Numbered from the stretch's first letter, positions 35,079-44,487 are shown. The stretch is DNA of 64,000 nt from Armatimonadota bacterium (GCA_013359125.1 JABWCR010000017.1:1-64000); one strand, 5' to 3'. The notes: generated by a model not told the origin, from the sequence alone. Numbers and translations: made by a program.

Positions 35079-35447
35079 ATGGTACAGCAATATTCCCGGT
35101 TGCGCGTGGCGGACAATTCCGGCGCTCGCGAGGTGTTAGTCATCCGCGTTATGAAGGGCTCCAACGCCCGATATGGCGGCGTGGGCGACATCATCGTGGC
35201 GGCGGTCAAGGATGCCGCGCCTAATATGCCGGTGAAGAAGGGCGAAGTGGTCAAGGCCGTCATCGTAAGGACCAAGCACGTCATCAAGCGGCCCGACGGC
35301 ACCAGTTTGCGGTTTGACGACAACGCCTGCGTGCTGATCAACCCGGCCTTAGAGCCGAGAGGCACTCGCATCTTCGGCCCCGTCGCAAGAGAGCTGCGCG
35401 AGAGGAACTTCATGCGAATCGTCTCGCTCGCTCCCGAGGTGCTTTGA
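35079..35447 (+). CDS. rplN: Ribosomal protein L14
   Basis: 122 residues. Intersubunit-bridge protein. It shows [44 protein letters not shown] and [20 protein letters not shown], all standard. First gene of the spc part, 20 nt after rpsQ, with no separate promoter evident. Confidence 0.97.
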   Translation: MVQQYSRLRVADNSGAREVLVIRVMKGSNARYGGVGDIIVAAVKDAAPNMPVKKGEVVKAVIVRTKHVIKRPDGTSLRFDDNACVLINPALEPRGTRIFGPVARELRERNFMRIVSLAPEVL

Positions 35448-35449
35448 CA

Positions 35450-35806
35450 ATGATCAAGAAACTGAGCAAGCCGTTAAGAATGAAGATCAAGCGCGGCGAT
35501 ACCGTAACGGTCATCGCTGGCAAAGACAAAGGCAAACAGGGCAAAGTGCTGCGCGTTCTGCCGACCGTCAATCGCGTCGTCGTCGAAGGCGTGAACATGG
35601 TAACCAAGCACAAGAAGAAAGTTCCGACGGCCAAAGGCGCTCAGGAGTTCGGACGCTTTCAGATGCCCGCGCCGCTGCACGCCAGCAACCTGATGGTGGT
35701 GGATAAGGATACGGGCAAACCGACGAGAGTGCGCCGAGCCCGAAACGCCGAGGGCAAACTGGTGCGCGTTTCAAAGGCCGGTCAGATATTGGACGCGGAG
35801 TCGTAA
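35450..35806 (+). CDS. rplX: Ribosomal protein L24
   Basis: 118 residues. An assembly initiator with the KOW motif visible in [20 protein letters not shown]. The tail reads [20 protein letters not shown] 35450 is 2 nt after the rplN stop, with GAGG about 9 nt upstream inside rplN. An in-frame TTG at 35444 overlapping the stop is less likely. Confidence 0.94.
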   Translation: MIKKLSKPLRMKIKRGDTVTVIAGKDKGKQGKVLRVLPTVNRVVVEGVNMVTKHKKKVPTAKGAQEFGRFQMPAPLHASNLMVVDKDTGKPTRVRRARNAEGKLVRVSKAGQILDAES

Positions 35807-35821
35807 TCGAGGCGATAAAGA

Positions 35822-36439
35822 ATGGCAAAGAAAGAAACGCAAGAGAAAAAGCAGAAGGGCGCCGCGGTCGCAGAGGGGCGCGCGCAGGCGGGCTTCGAAA
35901 CCCAGTTAAAAAAGCGATACGCCACCGAGATCGCGCCAGAGCTGGCCAAACAGTTCAACCTGGCTAACCCGATGGAGATCCCGAAACTGACCAAAGTCGT
36001 GCTGAACATGGGCGTCGGCGAGGGCGAAAAAGACTCCAAGCAACTGGACAACGCCGTGCGCGAGATGACCATCATCTCGGCTCAAAAGCCGGTCGTAACG
36101 GTTGCCAAGAAGCCAATCTCGAACTTCAAGATTCGCGAAAACTACAAGATCGGTTGCAAAGTAACGCTGCGAGGCGACCGAATGTACGTCTTTTTGGAGA
36201 AGCTGATCAACATCGTGCTGCCGCGCATACGCGACTTCAACGGCGTCTCGCCCAAGTCGTTCGACGGCCGGGGCAACTACTCTCTAGGGGTTAAGGAGCA
36301 GATCATCTTCCCCGAGATCGTATACGACGAAATCGACCGAGCGCGAGGCATGGACATCACGATCTGTACCTCGGCGCGCACCGACGAGATGGCTTACGCG
36401 CTGCTAAAACAACTGGGAATGCCCTTCAGAGAGCGATAA
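35822..36439 (+). CDS. rplE: Ribosomal protein L5 with N-terminal extension
   Basis: 205 residues, against about 180 in most bacteria. Roughly 25 lysine- and alanine-rich residues ([19 protein letters not shown]) precede the core that starts at [17 protein letters not shown]. Conserved parts include [46 protein letters not shown] and [15 protein letters not shown]. Its TAA stop is followed with no gap by the ATG of the second EF-G gene. Confidence 0.95.
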   Translation: MAKKETQEKKQKGAAVAEGRAQAGFETQLKKRYATEIAPELAKQFNLANPMEIPKLTKVVLNMGVGEGEKDSKQLDNAVREMTIISAQKPVVTVAKKPISNFKIRENYKIGCKVTLRGDRMYVFLEKLINIVLPRIRDFNGVSPKSFDGRGNYSLGVKEQIIFPEIVYDEIDRARGMDITICTSARTDEMAYALLKQLGMPFRER

Positions 36440-38527
36440 ATGAAACCTTATCCTATCGACAACATCCGAAACGTAGCGCTGGTCGGCCATGGCGGCTCGG
36501 GAAAGACGACCCTTGCCGAGCACATCTTGCATCTATCCGGAGCCACGGACAGAATAGGCTCGGTAGAGGCGGGAACCACCGTTTCGGACTTCGATCAGGA
36601 AGAAGTCAAACGCAAGATCAGTTTGAGCGTTTCGGTCCTGCCGGTCGAGTGGGAAGGGAACAAGGTCAACTTGATCGATGTGCCGGGGTTTCCAGACTTT
36701 ATCGGCGACATGTATGGCGCTTTGCGCGTGGTCGATTCGGCGATCATCGTTGCGCCCGCTCAGGCCGACTTGGACGTTGGGTTTGAGAACGCTTGGGAGC
36801 AGTGCGAGGAGCAAGGCTTGCCGCGCTTTGTGTTCGTCAACAAGATGGAGCGCGACAATGCCGACTATCCGGGATTGCTCGCCACCCTGCAAAGCCTCTA
36901 CGGTCGGAGGATCGTACCGATCCAGATTCCCGTTGGCGCTCAGACCGGTTTCAAAGGCGTGGTCGATTTGCTCCACATGAAGGCTTACGTCGGTCATGAC
37001 AAAGAGGGCGTGGCGACCGAAATCCCGGCAGAATTAGTTGCAGAAGCGACCAACGCGCGCGACGCATTGATCGAGGCCGCCGCCGAATCGGAGGACGATC
37101 TGGCCGCTAAGTATTTGGACGGCATTACGCTGACCGAGGACGAAATTCTGCACGGTCTACAGATGGGCATCAACGCCGGAACGCTGGTTCCGCTGATGGT
37201 CGGGTCGGCCGGCCAAGGCATCGGCACACGACGGTTGCTGGAGACCATCATCGAATTCGCCCCGTCGCCCACGCACCATCGGGCTATCGTGGCTAAAGAC
37301 AAGAACGGCCAAGAGGTCGAATTAGCGCCCGATCCCAATGGCCCTCTCTGCGCGTTCGTCTTCAAAACGACCGCCGATCCTTACGTCGGCAAGCTGACCT
37401 ACTTCCGCGTTTTCTCGGGCACTTTCCACGGCGATTCGACGGTCTACAACTCGCGCAAGGAGCGCGACGAGCGCATCGGCCAAGTCTACTATATTCGAGG
37501 CAAGAACCAAGTCGCAACGCCCGGGATACCGGCGGGCGACATTGCCGCAACGGCCAAGCTACAGGAAACCAGCACGGGCGACACGCTGGGCGACAAGGCG
37601 AAACCGTTGACCTTAGAGCCAGTCCACTTTCCCGATCCGATCTATCAGGTCGCCATCGCCGCCAAATCAAAGGCCGACGAAGACAAAATGGGCCCGGCCT
37701 TGGCGCGCCTGCACGAAGAGGACCCGACGCTGCACGTGCGCCGCGACCCCGAAACGCATCAGACGCTGCTCCTAGGCATGGGCGATTTGCATCTCGATAT
37801 CGTGATGGAGAAGCTGAAGCGCAAGTTCAGCGCCGAGGTGGTGTCTGAGGAGTTCCGCATCCCGTTTCGCGAGACCGTGGTCGGCTCGGCCAAAGCGCAA
37901 GGCAAGTTCAAGCGTCAGAGCGGCGGTCGCGGCCAATACGGCGACTGTTGGATCGAGCTAGAGGCCTTGCCGCGCGGATCGGGCATCGAGTTTGGCGAGA
38001 AGATCGTCGGTGGCGCGATACCGAAGAACTACATACCTTCGATCGAAAAGGGCATCCGAGAAACAGCCGAAAAAGGCCTTATCGCAGGCTATCCTTTGGT
38101 CGACTTTAAGGCGGTCGTATACGACGGCTCCTATCACGACGTCGACTCGTCTGACGCTGCATTTAGGATGGCGGGCAACATGGCGCTCAAGGCTGCCAGC
38201 GAGAAAACGGGCGTTGTGATGTTAGAGCCGGAGTTGGAAGTGGAAATCAGCGTGCCCGACGCGTACACTGGCGACGTGATGGGCGATATGAACGGTCGCA
38301 GGGGCCGCATCCTTGGCATGGAGCCGGCCGGTAAGGGAAGGCAAACGGTTCGCGCCATTGTGCCAATGGCCGAGATGCTAAAATATGCGCTCGAACTGAG
38401 ATCGATCACTCGTGGGCGCGGGCGATTTAAGACTAAGCTTGCGGGCTACACCGAAATGCCGCACAATGTCGCGGCCCCGCTGATCGAGAAAGCCAAAAAA
38501 GAGCGCGAAGCGCAACAGGATCATTAG
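36440..38527 (+). CDS. EF-G paralog (EF-G2-like GTPase) embedded in the spc operon
   Basis: 695 residues with the complete EF-G domain order. G1 reads GHGGSGKTTLAEHIL instead of HIDAGKTT. Switch II reads DVPGFPDFIGD, so the histidine that activates water in EF-G and EF-Tu is replaced by phenylalanine. NKMERDNAD is G4. Domain IV keeps [13 protein letters not shown]. These changes mark the EF-G2-like group known from Thermus and others, whose role is unsettled; it is not a TetM-type protection protein. The ATG abuts the rplE stop and rpsN follows 20 nt later, so it must be co-transcribed with ribosomal genes. Confidence 0.9.
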   Translation: MKPYPIDNIRNVALVGHGGSGKTTLAEHILHLSGATDRIGSVEAGTTVSDFDQEEVKRKISLSVSVLPVEWEGNKVNLIDVPGFPDFIGDMYGALRVVDSAIIVAPAQADLDVGFENAWEQCEEQGLPRFVFVNKMERDNADYPGLLATLQSLYGRRIVPIQIPVGAQTGFKGVVDLLHMKAYVGHDKEGVATEIPAELVAEATNARDALIEAAAESEDDLAAKYLDGITLTEDEILHGLQMGINAGTLVPLMVGSAGQGIGTRRLLETIIEFAPSPTHHRAIVAKDKNGQEVELAPDPNGPLCAFVFKTTADPYVGKLTYFRVFSGTFHGDSTVYNSRKERDERIGQVYYIRGKNQVATPGIPAGDIAATAKLQETSTGDTLGDKAKPLTLEPVHFPDPIYQVAIAAKSKADEDKMGPALARLHEEDPTLHVRRDPETHQTLLLGMGDLHLDIVMEKLKRKFSAEVVSEEFRIPFRETVVGSAKAQGKFKRQSGGRGQYGDCWIELEALPRGSGIEFGEKIVGGAIPKNYIPSIEKGIRETAEKGLIAGYPLVDFKAVVYDGSYHDVDSSDAAFRMAGNMALKAASEKTGVVMLEPELEVEISVPDAYTGDVMGDMNGRRGRILGMEPAGKGRQTVRAIVPMAEMLKYALELRSITRGRGRFKTKLAGYTEMPHNVAAPLIEKAKKEREAQQDH

Positions 38528-38547
38528 AGGAACAGAGAGGACGATAA

Positions 38548-38733
38548 ATGGCCAAAACCACGTGGATTGTCAAAGCTCGACTAAAGCCAAAGTATTCGAC
38601 CCGCAAGGTCAACCGGTGCAACGTTTGCGGGCGGCGGCACGGCTACATTCGTTTCTTTAGCCTTTGCCGAATCTGCCTGCGCGAAATGGCGCACAGGGGC
38701 CTGTTGCCCGGCGTCAAGAAGTCGAGCTGGTAA
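38548..38733 (+). CDS. rpsN: Ribosomal protein S14, zinc-binding type Z
   Basis: 61 residues. Two CxxC pairs ([10 protein letters not shown] and CRICLREMA) bind zinc, placing it in the short C+ class. The ending [17 protein letters not shown] is typical. A GAGGACG sequence precedes ATG 38548. Confidence 0.96.
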   Translation: MAKTTWIVKARLKPKYSTRKVNRCNVCGRRHGYIRFFSLCRICLREMAHRGLLPGVKKSSW

Positions 38734-38747
38734 GGAGCGCAAAAGAA

Positions 38748-39143
38748 ATGATGACTGACCCTATAGCCGATATGCTCACCCGACTGCGAAACGCGGCGCG
38801 GGCCGAAATGCCCAGCGTCAGCATGCCGCATAGCGCGGCAAAAGAGCGTTTGGCGAACGTACTGAAAGAGGAAGGCTTTGTGCGAGCCGTCAACGTGGAT
38901 CGCAGCAAGCAGTTTCCAATCTTGCAGATCGCGCTGCAATACGGCAAGAACGGCGATTGCGCCATCGCTCACATCGAACGAGTGAGCAAACCCGGACGCC
39001 GGATCTATCGAGATGTAAAAGGGCTTAGACCCGTTCGGCGCGGCTTGGGTAGCGCGATCGTATCGACCTCGCAAGGCCTTATGCCAGACCGCGAGTGCCG
39101 CAAGCGAAACATAGGCGGCGAGGTTGTCTGCATCCTCTGGTAG
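38748..39143 (+). CDS. rpsH: Ribosomal protein S8
   Basis: 131 residues. Central-domain 30S assembly protein. It starts MMTDPIADMLTRLRNAARA and ends with the conserved GSAIVSTSQGLMPDREC..NIGGEVVCILW. Two ATGs stand in tandem (38748 and 38751); AAGGAGCG lies 9-12 nt upstream. The longer frame from 38664 is within rpsN and rejected. Confidence 0.95.
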   Translation: MMTDPIADMLTRLRNAARAEMPSVSMPHSAAKERLANVLKEEGFVRAVNVDRSKQFPILQIALQYGKNGDCAIAHIERVSKPGRRIYRDVKGLRPVRRGLGSAIVSTSQGLMPDRECRKRNIGGEVVCILW

Positions 39144-39172
39144 GCCGAAAGACGAATTAGGAGAAAAAGACC

Positions 39173-39736
39173 ATGTCAAGAATAGGCAAAGCGCCCATAA
39201 CAGTGCCGAACGGCGTAGAGATCAAGGTCGATGGCCTTGCTGTAACCGTCAAGGGGCCAAAAGGGCAACTGAGCCACGACTTGCCCGAAACGATCACCCT
39301 CGAGCAGCAGAACGGTACGCTTCATGTCAAGCGGCAAGACGACGAGCGCAATAATCGATGCCAGCACGGCTTACAGCGCACGCTTATCAACAACATGGTT
39401 CAAGGCGTTAGCGAGGGCTTCGAAAAGGCGCTCGAGATCGTTGGCGTCGGCTATCGCGCCTCGATGGAGGGCCCGACGCTGGTGCTGCAGATCGGCTTCT
39501 CGCACTTGGTCAAGGTGCCGCCTATGGAGGGCATTTCCTTTGAGCTGGCGCAGGACCCTCAGTCCAAGAACGGTCTAATACTGGTGCGCGGCATCGACAA
39601 GCAGCGCGTCGGTCAGCAAGCCGCCGACATCCGAGCCATCCGCCCGCCGGACGCTTATAAAGGCAAGGGCATCCGATACAAAGGCGAGGTCATCAAGACC
39701 AAGGCCGGAAAGAGCGCGATCGGAGCCAAGAAGTAG
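39173..39736 (+). CDS. rplF: Ribosomal protein L6
   Basis: 187 residues. Two related alpha/beta domains, with MSRIGKAPITVPNGVEIKV at the start and the signature near the C-terminus (RAIRPPDAYKGKGIRYKGEVI). It is the last ribosomal gene here. In most bacteria rplR, rpsE, rpmD, rplO and secY follow; here greA follows with its own -10 box, so the cluster has been broken. Confidence 0.96.
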   Translation: MSRIGKAPITVPNGVEIKVDGLAVTVKGPKGQLSHDLPETITLEQQNGTLHVKRQDDERNNRCQHGLQRTLINNMVQGVSEGFEKALEIVGVGYRASMEGPTLVLQIGFSHLVKVPPMEGISFELAQDPQSKNGLILVRGIDKQRVGQQAADIRAIRPPDAYKGKGIRYKGEVIKTKAGKSAIGAKK

Positions 39737-39753
39737 CCGCGTCGGCAATAGGG

Positions 39754-39759
39754 TATAGT
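39754..39759 (+). promoter_or_regulatory. Candidate -10 box (TATAGT) of greA
   Basis: TATAGT lies between rplF and greA and would give a leader of about 33 nt. No convincing -35 box is visible, so greA may also be read through from the ribosomal operon. Confidence 0.4.
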
Positions 39760-39798
39760 ATCTGACCATTCGTTCCTGGCTGACTGCCGGAGACTCCT

Positions 39799-40278
39799 AT
39801 GAAAGACGACCCCAAACTCTATCTGACAGAAGAAGGCTATCGAGCATTAGAAGCGGAACTAAAGCAACTGACCACCGTTGAAAGACATCGAGTGGCCGAT
39901 CAGTTTCGAGAGTATAAAGAACATGGCGAAACAGGCGACGAGGCCGAGTTCGAGAGCCTCAAGAGCCAGCAAGCGATGCTTGAGTCCCGGATACACGACG
40001 TAAAGGCCATTCTGGCTCGGGCCACCGTGGTGAAACCGTCCGACGTGCCGACCGACCATGTAAGCGTGGGCTGTTTGGTCGAGATCCAAGACGCGGAGAC
40101 CAACAAGAAGCAGAAAGTGCAGGTGGTCGGCGCTGCAGAGGCGGACCCGCTAAAGGGACGGATCTCCTACCTGGCGCCGCTCGGCGAGGCGCTGATGGGT
40201 AGAAAAAAGGGCGATTCCGTGGACGTTAAACTGCCGCACGGACGCGCCCGTTACAAGGTGCTCAAGATTTCGAAGTAG
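39799..40278 (+). CDS. greA: Transcription elongation factor GreA
   Basis: 159 residues. It rescues backtracked RNA polymerase by stimulating transcript cleavage. The N-terminal coiled coil carries the acidic tip in GETGDEAEFESLKSQQ, and the C-terminal FKBP-like domain includes ISYLAPLGEALMGRKKGDSV. The spacing and length match GreA rather than GreB. It sits right after the ribosomal operon and converges on a secreted-protein gene with only 3 nt between stops. Confidence 0.95.
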   Translation: MKDDPKLYLTEEGYRALEAELKQLTTVERHRVADQFREYKEHGETGDEAEFESLKSQQAMLESRIHDVKAILARATVVKPSDVPTDHVSVGCLVEIQDAETNKKQKVQVVGAAEADPLKGRISYLAPLGEALMGRKKGDSVDVKLPHGRARYKVLKISK

Positions 40279-40281
40279 CCC

Positions 40282-41406
40282 TTAGATGCTGTCTCCCGCC
40301 TTGCCAAAGTTCGACAGCACGATCGCCAAATCCAAGTCGTCGACCACGCCGTTGCCCGTTATGTCGGCGTCAACGTTGTTGGTGCCAAATCGGGTTAGAA
40401 TGCGCGACAGATCGGTGTCGTCGATGAGGTTGTCGTCGACCGAATCGCCGTTGACAAGCGGAAAATCGATGTTCAGCGTTCCGCCCGAAAGGCTTGCGCC
40501 GACCGTCCTTCGCAGCCCAGAACCCATCTTTGTGCTGACCAACACCGCGCCATTGATCTGGGTCGAAAGCGTGTAACTTCCGTCGGCGGCCAGCGTTACG
40601 GTGTGGTTTTCCGTTGTTGCGCCTTGCTTGATGGTGACAACGGCCTGGCGGTTTTGATAGGAGGCCTGATAGCCCTCTAGAGTCAGCCGCCCCGAGATCT
40701 GAGTAGCCGGCAAATCGGGCGCGCCATAAAGGCTAAAGAAGAATCCCGCATGAATGGCCCCAAAATAGTATGCGTCGTACTGCGTACCGTTCCACTGCAC
40801 GAAGTAATCCAGGTTCGCATCGCCTTGAGCCGTCGCCCAGGCGCCAGGCGAGGTAACTTGCACGCCCAAATAGCAACTGAAGTAGTCGTCCTCGATTCTT
40901 CCGCACTGTACGGTGAAGACGTTGGACATGGTGTTCGTGCGCAAGCGCCAGACGCCCGATTGAGGCACATAGAGCACGTGGGGCCCTCGATTGCTTCCAT
41001 TAAACGTCTGCGGCTCCCCGATCGGCTCGGGCGGAAAGTCGCCCGTGGCCGGCGCATAGAAGCCCTGAATCGTGTAAAAGCCCGGATTCGGAAAATAAAT
41101 CCCGATATCCACCTGACTGATTCGAAATCGGCCAACGCCGGATGGATCCATCGACTGGTTGATCAGCACGTCGTCCAAGACGATGGCGCTGCCGCCTTCA
41201 TAAGCGTAGTTGGTCGCAATCTCGTGATAATAAAGGCGAGAATCCTGCACTCGCGCGCCGGTCCAGTTGATAATCGGCTTCTCAAAGGGGTTTGAAACAG
41301 CATCGGCCATAAGAGCCTTCGAATCGATGCGTTCTATCAACTGCCAGCCTTGCCCGAAGCCAGCCGCCGTTACAAACGCGCTCAAAAGCAGTCCGATCTT
41401 CCGCAT
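40282..41406 (-). CDS. Secreted protein with C-terminal dockerin-like module
   Basis: 374 residues after a signal peptide (MRKIGLLLSAFVTAAGFGQG). The first ~210 residues are a beta-rich domain I do not recognise. Residues ~225-310 resemble a carboxypeptidase-regulatory/Ig-like fold (SGRLTLEGYQASYQNRQA). The end carries two calcium-loop repeats, VDDNLIDDTDLSRILTRFG and ITGNGVVDDLDLAIVLSNFG. I choose ATG 41406: the AGGAGG site touches the ATG at 41415 and is correctly spaced only for 41406. A TAGAAT box (minus strand, 41439-41434) lies upstream. Confidence 0.7.
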   Translation of the reverse strand: MRKIGLLLSAFVTAAGFGQGWQLIERIDSKALMADAVSNPFEKPIINWTGARVQDSRLYYHEIATNYAYEGGSAIVLDDVLINQSMDPSGVGRFRISQVDIGIYFPNPGFYTIQGFYAPATGDFPPEPIGEPQTFNGSNRGPHVLYVPQSGVWRLRTNTMSNVFTVQCGRIEDDYFSCYLGVQVTSPGAWATAQGDANLDYFVQWNGTQYDAYYFGAIHAGFFFSLYGAPDLPATQISGRLTLEGYQASYQNRQAVVTIKQGATTENHTVTLAADGSYTLSTQINGAVLVSTKMGSGLRRTVGASLSGGTLNIDFPLVNGDSVDDNLIDDTDLSRILTRFGTNNVDADITGNGVVDDLDLAIVLSNFGKAGDSI

Positions 41407-41455
41407 TTGGTTCATCCTCCTCGGTTTGGTAATATTCTAACCTGTTTTTTGACGA

Positions 41456-42100
41456 TCAATTCTCTGTTCCTGTTCCAGTATCGCGCGGATCGCGAGGAAC
41501 CATCCTCATCCTCTCGGGCGGCGGGGCGCCGATCAGGCGGTCCACCTCGTTTGCCCGTTGCAGATCAGGGCTCAGCCATGCGTCATAGTCGTCCGGGTGA
41601 ATGATGACCGGCATTCGGTCGTGCGCTTGTGCGACCAGTTCGTTCGGCTCCATGGTCAGGATCGCGCAACTCTCGATCAGCGAGCCGTCCGGCGAATGCC
41701 ATCGGTCGTAAAGCCCGCCCAAGCCCATCAGTGGGGAGTCAGTCATCGAAATGAGATACGGCTGTTTCTTGGAACCTTCTTTCTTCCATTCGTAGAATCC
41801 AGAGGCGGGAATCAGACAGCGCTTATGCCGCATCGCGCCCTTAAACGAGGGCTTCTCCCATGCCGTCTCAGATCGGGCATTAAACATTTTGTATCCAATC
41901 GTCGGATCCTTTGCCCAAAAGGGAATCAGCCCCCAAACCAGATGGGTCAGTTCGCGCTGCTTGGCGTCATTGATGCGGACTGCGAGCACGGGCTCGGCGG
42001 GAGAGATATTGTATCGAGGCTCGATCTCGAAGGCTAAGTCCAGACGGAACTGTCTGGCCAGTTCGTTCGCGGTGGCGCATAGGGCAAATCGGCCGCACAT
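41456..42100 (-). CDS. SRAP-family DNA-protein crosslink protein (YedK/HMCES)
   Basis: 214 residues starting MCGRFAL, where Cys2 becomes the N-terminal nucleophile that covalently traps abasic sites in single-stranded DNA. Other conserved SRAP parts are the NISPAEPVLAV arginine/asparagine region, WGLIPFWAKDP, FNARSETAWEKPSF, RCLIPASGFYEWK and the active-site histidine in AHDRMPVII. The start at 42100 is dictated by the need for Cys2; an in-frame ATG at 42136 would destroy it. It follows the transporter gene with a 2-nt gap, probably as the last gene of that operon. Confidence 0.9.
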   Translation of the reverse strand: MCGRFALCATANELARQFRLDLAFEIEPRYNISPAEPVLAVRINDAKQRELTHLVWGLIPFWAKDPTIGYKMFNARSETAWEKPSFKGAMRHKRCLIPASGFYEWKKEGSKKQPYLISMTDSPLMGLGGLYDRWHSPDGSLIESCAILTMEPNELVAQAHDRMPVIIHPDDYDAWLSPDLQRANEVDRLIGAPPPERMRMVPRDPRDTGTGTEN

Positions 42101-42102
42101 GG

Positions 42103-44487
42103 CTAACCTCTCTTCTCCGCTTCGTAATGCACCCAACGCGGGGCGAGTTTGAACTGTATCAGCGTCAGCGCAAGGATAATGGCAAAGATGATCCAGGCCA
42201 ACGCCGAAGCATAGCCCATCTTAAAATAGGTAAAGGCGTTGCTGAACAAGTACATCACGGGCACCAGCATGCTATCGACCGGACCGGAGCCGCCCTGACC
42301 GCCTCCCAAGACGTAGATACGGTCGAACTCCTGCAGCGCGCCGATGGTGCCCATGATCAGGTTGAAAAAGACGTAAGGCGACAGCATGGGCAGTGTGATG
42401 CGGCGAAACACTTCGGCCTTGCTGGCGCCGTCGATCTCGGCGGCTTCGTATAGGTGTTGCGGGATGCCCTGAAGACCGGCCAGCCAGAGTATCATGCCGC
42501 CGCCTGCGCCCCAAAGCCCCATCACGATCAGGCCGGGCTTGGCCCATTCGGGCACGCTGAACCAGCCGGGAGGCGTCCAACCGAACCACTCCGTCAGGGT
42601 CGCTTGCCACGCCGCATTGATCAGCCCCCGGCTCGGATCGCCGCTCAGCGCCCAACCCCAGAGCACCGCAGCAGCAATGGTCGGCACGATGGCCGGCATA
42701 TAGTAGGCCGTCCGATAGCCCGTCATCCCGCTAACGCCCGTATTCAGCAGCATCGCGATCGCCAATCCGGTCGCCATATTGAGCGGAATGCCGATCACCG
42801 CTAAGTAAAAGGCGTTGTAAAAGGCTTTCGACAAAAACTCGTAGTCCTCGGTCAGCAGCAGCGCATAGTTGTTCAGACCGACCCACCGAGCGGGATGAAG
42901 CACGTCGTAATCGCAAAAACTGAGCATGAGCGACGCGATCATCGGCCCGGCGGTAAAGGCCAAAAAACCGATCAGCCAAGGCGAGACGAACGCATAGCCG
43001 TAGTAGGCCTCCTGTTTGGCCATGCGCGGCAAGCGATGCGACCGCCACCTTGACACTAGATAGGCCGTCAGAAAGAGGCCGAGTAAACCAAGCGAGATCA
43101 AGACCGGGCGCCACTCGATTATCGGGTTGCTTTCGCGGCTGTAGACTTTGTCCAACTCGCGCTGAACTTTCGACTGCGACTCGGCAAGCGCCGCTTCCGG
43201 AGACTTGACCAAGTGCACAGCTTGGTCGAAAGCGCGGACATGCTCGTCCCAAAGCCGCTGCCCCACGAACGTAACCGGTCTGAATCGCGCGACAGGGAGC
43301 AGATCGATATAGGTCTGCACGACCTGTCGAAACTTTGGATCCTTGGGCATATACTGGGCGTATACAGCCTCGTTGACGCGCATATTGGCCGAAAATCGAG
43401 GCACGTACATGCGCCCTTTCGTCCGGTAGTAGGCTGCCTGAGCCTCCGAGCTGATCAGGGCGCTCTCGACGCCCGCCATCCATTTGACAAACTTCCAAGC
43501 GGCCTCTACATTTCGCGAGCCGGCCGGAATGGCGTAGGAAAAGCCGCCGTTCCACGTGATGAAGCGGTCCTTGCCGGCAAAGCGTCCGCGCTGATGATAG
43601 CGATCCGTCGGCACTGGGGGCGGGGCTGCGGCAAAGTCAAGATCGGGAGCATAGCGGGCGATACCGTTGAGCACCCAATCCCCATCGATTTTCATCGCGA
43701 CTTTGCCCACAAAGAAGGGGTCTTGCTCGCGTCCAAGGAAGCCTGACTGAAACTTGTCGATCTCGTTGATGCCGCCGAGCTCCTTGTAAACGCGCACCAT
43801 AAACTCGAGCGCCTCTCGTGTCTGCGGATTGTTGATCGTGCAGGTGCGGCCATCGGGCGACATGAACTCGCCCTCGTTCTGCCACGAATAGAGATAGAGC
43901 CAAGAGTTGCCAAAGTTGGGGATGAAGCCGATGCGTTCCAACTGGCCGTTCTTGTTGCGCTTAGTCAGTTTCTTGCCGTATTCCAGCAACTCGTCCCAGG
44001 TGCGGGGCGGTCGATCGGGATCAAGGCCGACCTCTCGGAAGATCGCGCGATTGTAGAGGAGCGCGCGGTCGTCTGTGCCCGCCGGCACTGCGTACACCTT
44101 GCCTTTGTAGACCGCCTCGTTCCAACAGGCCGGATAGTAATCGTCTTGCCGCACGCCCTCTTTAAGATGCTTGTCCCGCTCGATCAGGTCGTCCAAAGCG
44201 CGGAAGGCCGAGCGAGAGGCCCAGTCGCCGATGGTGAAGCGGTCTTGAAAGATGACATCGGGGGGCGCTTTGCCCACAATGGCCGTCATCAGTTTTTGCG
44301 GGTTCATCCTGCCAGCGCCCATCGACAGCAATTGCACCTTGATGTCGGGATTGCGCCGTTCGAACTCTTTGATCTGGGCTGCCAGTCCTTGTTGTTCTTC
44401 TCCCAAAGACAAGCCCCATACGATCAATCGCGTTTCTTGCGCATGGGCCACGGCGAACAGGGCGACGAGCGCGACCAGCAGTCTCAT
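42103..44487 (-). CDS. Sugar ABC transporter: binding protein fused to MalF-type permease
   Basis: 794 residues in one frame. Residues ~1-18 are a signal peptide (MRLLVALVALFAVAHAQ) and ~20-450 a family 1 solute-binding protein (LIVWGLSLGEEQQGLAAQ, FQDRFTIGDWASRSAF, WAWKFVKWMAG-like text). A transmembrane helix near 460-480 (VLISLGLLGLFLTAYLVS) leads into a MalF/UgpA-type permease (~495-785) with the EAA loop AAEIDGASKAEVFRRITLP that contacts the ATPase. Normally these are two polypeptides. No MalG-type permease or ATPase is adjacent. The ATG overlaps the stop of the upstream hydrolase (ATGA). The frame's extension to 44961 is antisense to nothing useful and rejected. Substrate probably a carbohydrate. 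Confidence 0.85.
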   Translation of the reverse strand: MRLLVALVALFAVAHAQETRLIVWGLSLGEEQQGLAAQIKEFERRNPDIKVQLLSMGAGRMNPQKLMTAIVGKAPPDVIFQDRFTIGDWASRSAFRALDDLIERDKHLKEGVRQDDYYPACWNEAVYKGKVYAVPAGTDDRALLYNRAIFREVGLDPDRPPRTWDELLEYGKKLTKRNKNGQLERIGFIPNFGNSWLYLYSWQNEGEFMSPDGRTCTINNPQTREALEFMVRVYKELGGINEIDKFQSGFLGREQDPFFVGKVAMKIDGDWVLNGIARYAPDLDFAAAPPPVPTDRYHQRGRFAGKDRFITWNGGFSYAIPAGSRNVEAAWKFVKWMAGVESALISSEAQAAYYRTKGRMYVPRFSANMRVNEAVYAQYMPKDPKFRQVVQTYIDLLPVARFRPVTFVGQRLWDEHVRAFDQAVHLVKSPEAALAESQSKVQRELDKVYSRESNPIIEWRPVLISLGLLGLFLTAYLVSRWRSHRLPRMAKQEAYYGYAFVSPWLIGFLAFTAGPMIASLMLSFCDYDVLHPARWVGLNNYALLLTEDYEFLSKAFYNAFYLAVIGIPLNMATGLAIAMLLNTGVSGMTGYRTAYYMPAIVPTIAAAVLWGWALSGDPSRGLINAAWQATLTEWFGWTPPGWFSVPEWAKPGLIVMGLWGAGGGMILWLAGLQGIPQHLYEAAEIDGASKAEVFRRITLPMLSPYVFFNLIMGTIGALQEFDRIYVLGGGQGGSGPVDSMLVPVMYLFSNAFTYFKMGYASALAWIIFAIILALTLIQFKLAPRWVHYEAEKRG

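Noticed and set aside
36440-38527. Tetracycline-resistance protection protein (TetM type)
   Set aside because: Sequence and switch changes match EF-G2-like proteins, and it lies inside a ribosomal operon.
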